Source: Reichenbachiella carrageenanivorans
GTDB taxonomy: Bacteria > Bacteroidota > Bacteroidia > Cytophagales > Cyclobacteriaceae
Length of the DNA stretch: 64,000 nucleotides
Reading direction: 5' to 3'
Assembly: GCF_025639805.1 (NCBI RefSeq)
Contig: NZ_CP106735.1
Coordinates: 3,629,501 to 3,693,500 of the forward strand
How positions within the stretch are numbered: the first letter of the stretch is position 1; each line of letters starts with the position of its first letter. The notes under the pieces are model-generated. The model saw only the letters and a list, made by a program, of their open reading frames with translations. It was not told where the DNA came from and did not search any database. Shown here in pieces: positions 54,401 through 63,200 of the stretch. Made by a program: the position numbers and the translations under genes.

Positions 54401-57032
54401 TTGGGACTTTGGTGATGGCCATACTTCTACTGAAGCCGAACCTACACATACCTATAGCGAGCTTGGACTTTATGTAATCACCATGACCGAGACTAATTTC
54501 GTCGGCCAAACTTGCACCAACACGACAGATGTCTATGTGCAAGAAGACGTCGTGAGCGGCTGTACACCTGAAATCACATTTTCCTATACGGGATTGGCCG
54601 TGCACTTCGAACCGGACTACACCTTCCCTTCGGGCAATTACGAATGGAGCATAGATGGCCAGACCTTTACGACGGCGGCGGTAGATTATACCTTTCCCAG
54701 GGTTGGAGGTTACGAGATCGCTGTGTCAGGTGATATCGATGGCTGTGATTTTGAAAAGGAAACTCAAATAATCGTTAGCGAAAGCGGAATATACCATATC
54801 TATGAGGCGCCATTGCCCAGAGGGATCTTGTGTGGAGCGACCCTTGACATCACCTACCCCGACGATACAGAAAATGGGATTCGTATAGCCATCAATGAAC
54901 CTGACATAGCCTTGATTTCTCCTTATGTTTCTATTCAGATCAACTCAGCGATTGATCCCGATTTCAGCTTATTTATCAGTGAACTACCCTACGAGGGCAC
55001 ATTAAGCCCTGGATCATACTTCCTTTCTGGCGGGTTTTATTCAGGCGATCAGATATGTGAAGTCTCATTCAGTGAAAACATTGACATGGGAGACATCTCT
55101 GAATGTGCTTTTAAATTGTCACCTATCGAGTACCTCAGCAATACAGCTATTTCCATCAATGCACTGCCCCTCAATATGGATATTCATGAGATGAGCTTCT
55201 CGTACAGGCTCGCGAATGGAGAGCGGATTGGTGATGGAAGTGAGGCATTTTCCGTTTCTAACCTTTCTTGGGACTTCCCTAATGACAAAGCACACACGGT
55301 GATCGTCACAGGTACCAATGGTGCGTGTGAATACGAGCAGCGCGTGACCTTTCATACCAAAGATGACAACCCCTGTTTCTTTTCTTATGATATAGAAGAA
55401 ACGGGCGCTAACACCTATGCCTTTAGTGCCAGCGCAGAAATAGCCGGCACGTTTGAGTGGAGTTTTGGTGAGACGACCATGAGTGATGAAATAGTTTCTC
55501 ATACGTATGCCGAGGACGTGGAGCACAGCGAAATGGTCACCTATACCAATGATCAAGATTGTTTCAATCGGGAGTACCTCAATTTTAATGACCCATACGA
55601 GGATTGCGCCAGCCCTGTCATTAGCATGGAGCAAGTGGGCAACCGTGTTTATCTATCAGCCAGCCTAGAGGAATTGGACGAAGGCATCACGAGGTACTAT
55701 TGGTCTCTGGGCGGAAACAACTATGCACAAGGTGCCACAGCGTCGCATGTATTTGCTGAAACAGGCGTGTACTACATTGGTTTGTTTTACTTCACCGCTG
55801 AGGGCGAAGAGTTCGTGCCGTTGTGCTATGGTGCTGATGGTATCAACGTCACGATTGATGAAATCACCACCCCAACACATCAATTGGACATTAACCTTTA
55901 TGAAAGCAGTCAGGCTTCTCCTTTTAGCTTGGCATTGATTTTTGATCTCAATGGCTCGAGTGTATACCCGATCATTGAGCAATTTGGCGAAGGTCCACTC
56001 ACAGTTGACCTGCCTGCTGGGGAGTACAAAGTTCTCGGCTACTCCCTCAACTACTTCAGCGAAGAAATCGATCAGTATGTACCTACCTACTATGGCGATG
56101 TAGCCGAAGCAGCATCTGCTCAGACGCTTACCTTGACTGGTGACCAGTCGATCGACATCAATTTAGCAGAGATGAGTGCAAGTGGAGACAGTTGGGATAG
56201 CGGTAGCGATGTGCTCACAGGGGCAGTCGTGGCGGACAACAACGCAGCACCGAGTGAAAACGGCAGAGTCCTAAACATACCCCAAGAACCTGCAGGAGAT
56301 GTAGCGGTGAAGCTATATGACGATCAGGGTCAATTGCTCACTGTGACTTCAACCAACGATTATGGTGAGTACGAATTTGAAAAATTGGCAGCTGGCACGT
56401 ATAAAATAGTGATAGAGCATCCGTATGCCCAAAACATCACATCCAAAACAATCACCATAGACGGTGAATCAACTACCTCTGAAGTGAGAATAGCAAAAGG
56501 AGTACTGTCTCGTAGTGGTGCTACCAAAACAGTACAAACCATTAGCGTAGTGCCTATACCAGATATGCTTGTGACCGATAAGCCATTTGATTTGAATGTG
56601 ACATCTACTAGTGGGCTAACAGATTTTGAATATACAATCTCTGGCCCAGCAACTATCTCCGAAGGTTTGGTGACTTTAACTGGAGAGACAGGTACAGTCA
56701 ATATCACGGTTAAACAGAGTGGTGATGCTACCTATCAAGAAGCGAGCACCACCATTTCATTCGATGTATCGGCGAACAATGAAATACTCGCTGTATCAAC
56801 TATAGACGACACCTGGCAACTGGTACCCAACCCTGCTACTGATCACCTATCAATCAAAGGCCTAAACCACCAGACCATCAAGCAAGTAGTAATCATGACA
56901 GTCAGTGGAGTGCCAGTAGAAATCTATACCGACACGCAGCGTTTTGACATCAGAAATCTTTCTACAGGGATATACTTAGTGCAGGTACAAACAGTCAATG
57001 GCTCCTACCTCAAGCGACTGATCAAACGATAA
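51408..57032 (+). CDS. Giant T9SS-secreted PKD/Ig-like surface protein
   Basis: In this 1874-residue protein the signal is LVFTLSALFLLQLTLSAQ. Residues about 25-385 are GloVer-type tandem repeats (LHAFSGSDGETPNGKL, LWGTTQKGG, GTVFRINKDGTGFE). Next are an MBG-like segment (YMIALGDPIPEIYFNYEG) and bacterial Ig-like repeats (LPLTFASSDE). At least six PKD-like domains follow (YSWDFGDGGSS, FVWDFGDGSDE, YTWDFGDGHTS, FEWSFGE, YYWSLGG), then an SdrD B-like domain (VAVKLYDDQGQLLTV). The C-terminal sorting domain is WQLVPNPATDHLSI, ending YLKRLIKR. It is probably an adhesin or scaffold on the cell surface. Confidence 0.9.
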   Translation: MNSPIRKLVFTLSALFLLQLTLSAQTFKIIGLGTEGYGTIFSVLPDGSEYEVLHAFSGSDGETPNGKLVELNGKLWGTTQKGGTDDLGTVFRINKDGTGFEHVDSFKEYGTLPKCGLTVYGDELYGVSSTSPYDYSTIFKIDLENDLLEHKKYSSPEQGESNSRELVVSNDLLWGVAFRGGNEPGTNTIDNQGTLFNYDPATNNINLIHDFDGYQASDGRSPNASLVNYGEYLYGSTRHGSIDNFTTYGTIFRVKNDGTDYEVLQQFNGIDGISPVGAMTVFDDQLYGMTSGKGDHNWGTVFRFDPTDNGLEAIYHFTSTNGRPNGPLVLKDGLLWGFTFYGGANGFGILFSIDPTNGDFTTVLDLTAANGGATVPGTVTIVDLEPTTLTIDDIADKTYSDEPFNLTAQTNSSETITFESSDENILSISGATATILGAGNVDITAKVAFDGTYARQSATLNLSISKAELIVSSDDYMIALGDPIPEIYFNYEGFAIGDGIYDLSEPPSPFVAGLPIACACEYAIEMTGGSDQNYTFSKPEYSAILVSPGNQFIYGFGEPGEVLITQGTYELGAASSVGLPISYEISDASVGTIDGGTLTFLKTGSATITASQEGTDDYNAATPVERTITIIKEDQSLENYYLIETFYASTPYALPFTASSDLPLTFASSDEDIAIIQNNTIVPLKSGEFDLIITQDGNEFYNALDPNPVEQTITITKANQFLMNIPIPAPILYVNTPYELTISSSSGLPLTFASSDESIATIQDGEIFPLKNGQFELIISQAGNDIYEALTTVNELFFVNPEITCDIDFSYSVADDGLTVSLSGLGIPGNYSWDFGDGGSSTEEPATHVFSNYGDHEVVLTYTNFDEDCTDIATRTINLCPTFYIDEDIDGFEGDFSVRIPEGFTVDADDSFVWDFGDGSDEVSGQSVSHSFPNQEGYEATVTLTYSINGDVCSNSTSSFFNLTEFGCLGFDNPAASKISTYEYSFSPSPGNQNSTYTWDFGDGHTSTEAEPTHTYSELGLYVITMTETNFVGQTCTNTTDVYVQEDVVSGCTPEITFSYTGLAVHFEPDYTFPSGNYEWSIDGQTFTTAAVDYTFPRVGGYEIAVSGDIDGCDFEKETQIIVSESGIYHIYEAPLPRGILCGATLDITYPDDTENGIRIAINEPDIALISPYVSIQINSAIDPDFSLFISELPYEGTLSPGSYFLSGGFYSGDQICEVSFSENIDMGDISECAFKLSPIEYLSNTAISINALPLNMDIHEMSFSYRLANGERIGDGSEAFSVSNLSWDFPNDKAHTVIVTGTNGACEYEQRVTFHTKDDNPCFFSYDIEETGANTYAFSASAEIAGTFEWSFGETTMSDEIVSHTYAEDVEHSEMVTYTNDQDCFNREYLNFNDPYEDCASPVISMEQVGNRVYLSASLEELDEGITRYYWSLGGNNYAQGATASHVFAETGVYYIGLFYFTAEGEEFVPLCYGADGINVTIDEITTPTHQLDINLYESSQASPFSLALIFDLNGSSVYPIIEQFGEGPLTVDLPAGEYKVLGYSLNYFSEEIDQYVPTYYGDVAEAASAQTLTLTGDQSIDINLAEMSASGDSWDSGSDVLTGAVVADNNAAPSENGRVLNIPQEPAGDVAVKLYDDQGQLLTVTSTNDYGEYEFEKLAAGTYKIVIEHPYAQNITSKTITIDGESTTSEVRIAKGVLSRSGATKTVQTISVVPIPDMLVTDKPFDLNVTSTSGLTDFEYTISGPATISEGLVTLTGETGTVNITVKQSGDATYQEASTTISFDVSANNEILAVSTIDDTWQLVPNPATDHLSIKGLNHQTIKQVVIMTVSGVPVEIYTDTQRFDIRNLSTGIYLVQVQTVNGSYLKRLIKR

Positions 57033-57109
57033 GTACAAGGTATGAGTTAGAACTGGGTCGCTCATCTTCCTGCAACGAAACCATAGCTGGTTAACTGATT
57101 CAATTCAGG

Positions 57110-57137
57110 CCCCTCTAATGAAAGTTAGAGGGGTTTT
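57110..57137 (+). terminator. Intrinsic terminator after the giant surface protein
   Basis: A perfect 9-bp stem CCCCTCTAA / TTAGAGGGG (57110-57118 and 57125-57133) with a 6-base loop is followed by T4. It is 78 bases after the stop of the 1874-residue gene. The remaining 200 bases before the regulator gene are AT-rich and hold nothing else recognised. Confidence 0.85.
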
Positions 57138-57333
57138 ACTCCTATCGAGAAAAACCCTCTTATAGCTTTAAGACAAAAACATTAAGTACACTTATGCTAT
57201 TTTGGGTTACAATAGCGAGACGCTTTCTTACTGGTCTCTAGTAATGGCGTTATTTTTTTCACGAGTATGCCATTTTTATACTAAATTCAACTCTTTTTTC
57301 ATGTTATCCAATCAAGACTAAGTTTCAGTCTAT

Positions 57334-60090
57334 ATGAAGTCATTTCTATTATTTAGTATTTTAATAAGCCTTATATTCTCGTCGTTGGGCACACAGGCGC
57401 AAAATGGAACACATTCGGAGGCAGAAAATTGGATTCGAAAATCCGAGGATATGCTACTGGTTCAATGGGATTCAGCGGTGGCATTCGCCAGAAAGGCGGT
57501 TGCATTAGCGGCTGATGCTCACTCGGATTCAACCAGAGTGAAAGCCATGCTACAGCTAGGAAAGTCCTTAAGAAAAGCTGGGTATAATCTAGAAGCTTCT
57601 CAGACCTTCGAAGAATTATATGAAGGCATGGATAAGCTTTCACTGGAATTAAAATCAACCCTGCTCTATGAAAAAGGGATGAGTCATATCAGACTTCACG
57701 AAGTTGATTCGGCTATGATTTCTTTTCATAAATTGTTTTCGAGTGCTTCAAATTCTCGTTCAGAATCGGAAGCACATTATGGTATGGGGTTAGCAAGCTA
57801 TCGGTCTGGATTCACTACTGAAGCTATGGAGCATTTTCAAAATGCGCTTGATATTTGTCAGAAGAATGCGGATTACGACGGAATGGTAGTTTGTTATAAT
57901 CAAATTTCAACCGTTTATCGTGACCTCTACGAGGATAGTACATCCTATGCTTACCTTCAAAAGGCAAAGGGTTTAATAGAACAGCATCCTATCAAACTAG
58001 AATTACAAACTAGCCATTTATCCAGAATAGCTCGATACCATCTCGATCAGGGTGATTATGACCGATCCATTGCTTTGATGAGAAAGGAGATGGAGGCATA
58101 TGAAGCATTTGGTGGTATGGCGAAGCTCCCATCCACTTATATGGCCTTGGCTTATGCCTATCAGTTGAACTTTTCCAAAAGTGAGAGTTATAAAGATTCA
58201 GCCATATATTTTGCTGATAAAATATTGAAATTAGATTTCTCAAACACTGATCCATTTCTCAAAAAGGATAATTATCAACTTCTGTCTACGATCAACCAAT
58301 TTTTAGGGAGGAAAGATGAGGCACTCAAATTTATGAAACTAAGTGTGCAATGGAAGGATACACTTTACGCCATCACAACCGGAAAGGCTTCACTTGCATT
58401 GCGTGAGAAGTATGAAAGTGAACGGAAAGAAAGCGAAATTGCAATCCAATCCTTGCAACTCAAACAGGCCAGTTTAATAAGGAATGGATTGATAGTACTC
58501 CTTGGTCTTGTCGTACTGGTTGTTTTTCTAATATGGAAAAGTTGGGCAAAGGCACGTAGGTCCAACGAGCTGTTAATGGAAAAAAATCGAATTATCAAAG
58601 AAGCCGAGCAGCTCAAGTCTCGCTGGTTTGTCAACGTATCTCATGAACTGAAAACACCGATTACGCTAGTACAAGGCCCCATCCAAAAAGTACTTGAGCA
58701 TGATGCTTTGAATGCTATTGATAAGTCCGATTTGAAAATGGCCAATCGAAATCTTAAACAGTTGAAAAACCTGACTAATGAGATTTTGGATTTGTCTAAA
58801 TTGGAAAATGGGTCACTAGAACTCAAGAATAGTATAGTCGATTTTTCATCTCTTATTAGAATTGAAGTAGCCTCCTTCGAATCATTAGCTGATTATAACA
58901 AAGTGAAATTAAATGTCCAAGTGGATAGAGAAATCACGATAGAAGGGGATGAAAGTAAACTGAGAAAACTCGTCCAAAATCTGCTGTCGAATGCGCTTAA
59001 GTTTACGCATGAAGGTGGTGAAATACAGTTGTCACTCAAAGACATCGAAAACCATTTCGAATTAGAGGTGAAAGACAATGGAGAAGGGATTAGCCCTGAA
59101 GATTTACCTTTTGTTTTTGATCGCTTCTATCAGTCTAAGAATGAAAAAAAATCAAATCAAGGAGGAACAGGGATTGGACTTGCCATATCCAAAGAAATTG
59201 CCCAAATGCATGGTGGCTCGTTGGAGGTAATCAGCCAAGTAGAAAAGGGCAGTAGTTTTTACTTCAAATTTCCTTTGAGTCTGGAACGTGAAGGAAGGGA
59301 ACGTACGGCAATCCAAGAGGACCTATCGGAGCAACTAACTAAAGAGCAATATCGCTCCAGAGTTGATAAAAAACCCAGACTTTTGCTAGCAGAGGATAAT
59401 CCTGATATGCGTGAATACATCCTTGGCATCATGAAACAGGATTACCAAATCACATCAGCGAGAGATGGAAAGGAGGCGCTTGAAAAGTTACAAGCGGATC
59501 ATTTTGACTTGATCATTTCAGATGTCATGATGCCGCGAATGGACGGACTGGAATTAATCAAGGAAGTAAAACGGAATGAAAAATGGAGTCAGATTCCTTT
59601 TATTATCCTCACTGCTCTGAACAATGAAGAGCATAGAATTCATACCCTGCGTACGGGTGTAGATGACTATTTATCCAAACCCTTCAACCCAGAAGAACTC
59701 AAAGTCCGAACCGCCAACCTATTGAATAATCATAGAGGAAGAAGAGAGGAAGAAGTGGAATCTGAGCTGTCTTTTGATGACCAACTGCTAAAAACACTTG
59801 AGCAGGAAGTCAATGATCACCTTTCGGATCACCTGCTCTCCGTAACATTTTTAGCTGATAAGGCTGCCATGAGCGAACGAAATTTACGGAGATACTTAAA
59901 GAAAACTACAGGCCTTTCTCCTTCGGATTTCATCTTAGAGATCAAATTACAAAAAGCACTTGTCCTACTGGAAAAACGAGTACACTCTACAGTAAAGGAA
60001 GTGGCTAACCGATGCGGATTTGATCGAGCGGATAGATTTTCTACAGCCTTTGTCAAAAGGTACGGAAAGTCTCCCTCAGAATATCTATAA
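57334..60090 (+). CDS. Hybrid two-component regulator (TPR sensor, kinase, receiver, AraC HTH)
   Basis: 918 residues. Order of parts: signal peptide (LLFSILISLIFSSLGTQAQ), about 340 residues of periplasmic TPR helices, one membrane helix (GLIVLLGLVVLVVFLIW), and HisKA with His437 (NVSHELKTPITLV). Then come HATPase_c (LLSNALKF, DNGEGI, GGTGIGLAI), a receiver with Asp730 (LIISDVMMPRMDG) and an AraC-type DNA-binding domain (RNLRRYLKKTTGLSPSDF, KEVANRCGFDRADRFS). One chain thus senses, phosphorylates and binds DNA. It lies directly upstream of the BspA-like surface gene, a likely target (inference). Confidence 0.95.
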   Translation: MKSFLLFSILISLIFSSLGTQAQNGTHSEAENWIRKSEDMLLVQWDSAVAFARKAVALAADAHSDSTRVKAMLQLGKSLRKAGYNLEASQTFEELYEGMDKLSLELKSTLLYEKGMSHIRLHEVDSAMISFHKLFSSASNSRSESEAHYGMGLASYRSGFTTEAMEHFQNALDICQKNADYDGMVVCYNQISTVYRDLYEDSTSYAYLQKAKGLIEQHPIKLELQTSHLSRIARYHLDQGDYDRSIALMRKEMEAYEAFGGMAKLPSTYMALAYAYQLNFSKSESYKDSAIYFADKILKLDFSNTDPFLKKDNYQLLSTINQFLGRKDEALKFMKLSVQWKDTLYAITTGKASLALREKYESERKESEIAIQSLQLKQASLIRNGLIVLLGLVVLVVFLIWKSWAKARRSNELLMEKNRIIKEAEQLKSRWFVNVSHELKTPITLVQGPIQKVLEHDALNAIDKSDLKMANRNLKQLKNLTNEILDLSKLENGSLELKNSIVDFSSLIRIEVASFESLADYNKVKLNVQVDREITIEGDESKLRKLVQNLLSNALKFTHEGGEIQLSLKDIENHFELEVKDNGEGISPEDLPFVFDRFYQSKNEKKSNQGGTGIGLAISKEIAQMHGGSLEVISQVEKGSSFYFKFPLSLEREGRERTAIQEDLSEQLTKEQYRSRVDKKPRLLLAEDNPDMREYILGIMKQDYQITSARDGKEALEKLQADHFDLIISDVMMPRMDGLELIKEVKRNEKWSQIPFIILTALNNEEHRIHTLRTGVDDYLSKPFNPEELKVRTANLLNNHRGRREEEVESELSFDDQLLKTLEQEVNDHLSDHLLSVTFLADKAAMSERNLRRYLKKTTGLSPSDFILEIKLQKALVLLEKRVHSTVKEVANRCGFDRADRFSTAFVKRYGKSPSEYL

Positions 60091-60215
60091 CGATCAAAAT
60101 CAGCCGTCAAATCAACAATTAGAGAGTAATTAGACCGATTTTGGCGGTGATCTGTCCGATTCTGGAATGGTAGAATGCATTGCTTTGCTTCATAATTTTT
60201 TTAAAAATAGAATTT

Positions 60216-63200
60216 ATGAAAGCTATGGCAACAAACCATTTCAAGCACATCTCTCTCTTAATCTTACTATGTGCCCTTCTCTCGAAAACCGCTCAAGCTC
60301 AGTACACCCTGACAGACGACGACGTAGTAGTCACCGATGGAGTGATCACCAGCTATTCGGCTACAGAAACAGACATCATCATCCCAAATATGCTGGATGG
60401 ACAGGTAATTACGAGTATAGGTTTTAAGGCTTTCTTTAACAAATCATTATCCTCAGTTGATCTTAGCCACCTTTCTAGCCTGACGACTATCGGAAATTAT
60501 GCTTTTCAAGCCAATAGTCAATTAACTACTGTGAATGTAAGCGGCCTAACCAATCTGACGGCTATTGAATCTTTTGCGTTTCAAGCGAGTGGCTTGAGCA
60601 ATTTTGATTTTTCCAGCGTACCCAACTTGAAGACAATCGGGGTCAATGCTTTTCGATCCTCTTCTTCCTTCACAGCAACTGGTTTTAGCGACTTAACCAA
60701 TCTCACTTCCATTGGTACCAATGCCTTTTCCTTTACCTCCATCACGAGTTTTATACTCCCATCACCTACTACGACTGGATATAGCTTCGATGGATGGACA
60801 GATGGCACTACAACTTTTGACAACGGCGATGAAGTTAGTGATTTGACAAAAGCCTACACAGCCAATGTCGAAAGTCTAGTAGACTATTCTATAACCTACC
60901 ACGCAGATGGTGGTACACATGCCAATGCAGCCAACACTTACACCGTGGAGGATGCCGTGACGCTAAATCCAGCGAGCAAATCCGGGTATATATTTTCAGG
61001 CTGGTATACAGAGCCGGAATTTACCAATGAAATAACCGAAATTGCGGCAGGTACTACAGGAGACCTAAACTTATACGCACAGTATCAGTACACCCTGACA
61101 GACGACGACGTAGTAGTCACCGATGGAGTGCTCACCAGATATTCGTCTACAGAAACAGACATCATCATCCCAAATATGCTGGATGGGCAAGTGATCACCG
61201 CGATTGGTCCTTCTGCATTTTTATTCAAATCATTGACTGGAGTTGATCTAAGCAACCTCACTAGTTTAACCACTATTGGTAATTTTGCTTTTCATGGTAA
61301 TTCAATCACCTCAGTGGATTTCACGGGTCTCACCAATCTAACCACTATTGAATATGTTGCTTTTGAAGATAATTTAATCACGTCGGTGGATTTTACGGGT
61401 CTCACTAATTTAACCACTATTGGTAATTCTGCTTTTAGATTAAATTCACTCACCTCAGTGGATTTTACGGGTCTGACCAATCTAACTACTATTGAACTTT
61501 ATGCTTTTCGTGAGAATTCAATAAGTATAGTTGATTTTACGGGGCTCACTAATTTAACTACTATTGGAGATTGGGCTTTTCGTGATAATTCAATAAGCAC
61601 AATAGATTTTACGGGTCTGACTAACTTAACCACTATTGGTAATTTTGCTTTTCAAGATAATTCAATCACCTCAGTAGATTTTACAGGTCTTACTAATTTA
61701 ACCACAATATCGAAAAATGCTTTTGATTCAAATACTTTGACCAGTTTTGCACTTCCAACACCCCAGAAGGAAGGTTACACCTATAGCTGGTCTGATGGCG
61801 AAACGAATTATGCCAATGGTGATATTGTCGATGACTTAACTGTAACATATACTGCGACAGCGAACTTGGTAGATTATACCATCACCTATCACGCAGAAGG
61901 CGCTACACATGACAACACTATTGTTTCTTATACAATAGAGGACGAAGAAGTTACCTTCTCATCAGCTGCTAAATCAGGTTACACATTCGAAGGGTGGTTT
62001 GCAGAAGATAGTTTCACCAATGAGATTACCGAGATCACTACTGGTACTACCGGTGACTTAGACTTGTATGCTAAGTTTGGTGCCACCGACTACGACATTA
62101 CCTACCATGCAGAAGGCGCTACGCATGACAATCCAGATGCGTATACCATAGAAGATGCCTTGACTTTGACAGCAGCAACCAAAGAAGGCTACACCTTTGC
62201 CGGCTGGTATACAGAGCCAGAACTTACGAATGCCATCTCTGAAATCGAGAGCGGTACCACAGGAGATTTAGACCTTTATGCAAAATTTAAATACACCCTG
62301 ACGGATGATGATGTGGTGGTCGAAGATGGAGTGATTACGAGTTATACAGGATCGGAAACCAATATTATCATCCCCGAAATGCTCGATGGGCAGGTGATTA
62401 GAAGCATTGGATCTTATGCTTTCCAGAATAAATCTTTAGGAGAAGTTGATCTGAGTAATATGACTAACCTGATGACTATTAAGCCCAGTGCTTTTGCATT
62501 TAGTTCATTATCGGCAATTGATCTTACAAACTTGACCCAGTTAACAACTATTGGACAGGCGGCTTTTTATGGAAACAGCCTAACTGAGTTGACACTGCCT
62601 ACTCCTATGCTAGATGGAGAATGGAGAAGTGGAAGCAATATTTACGCATCTGGAGCAACTGTAGTAGACTTTCTCAACGAATACTTATACACAAGTGACA
62701 CACCCTATACCTTGACGAGTGACGACGTAGAGGTAGTGAATGGAGAGCTTGTTTCAGTTCAGATGGAAATGAATTATTCCAACATCATCATCCCAAATAA
62801 CCTGGATGATCAAGAAATCATTGCTATTGGAGAAGGTGCATTTCTGTATAGTACAATTACTTCTGTAGACTTTAGTGCCTTGACTAATTTGACCACTATT
62901 GGAGAAGGAGCTTTTTACCAATGCGATCTAGCTACGGTAGATCTATCTGGCCTAACCAGCCTAACGACAATTGGTGTGGAGGCATTTGCCTATGGAGGAT
63001 CAATAACCTCTATTAATTTGACAGGCCTCACAAACCTCACCACCATTGAAGCAAACGCTTTTGACTACAATTTGTTAACCTCTGTTGACTTTAGTGGGTT
63101 AACTAACCTAACGACTATTGGAGTAGGGGCTTTTTCACGAAATGATATAATCTCTTTGAACTTCACTGGAGTAGATAATTTAAAATCCATTGAGGATGAG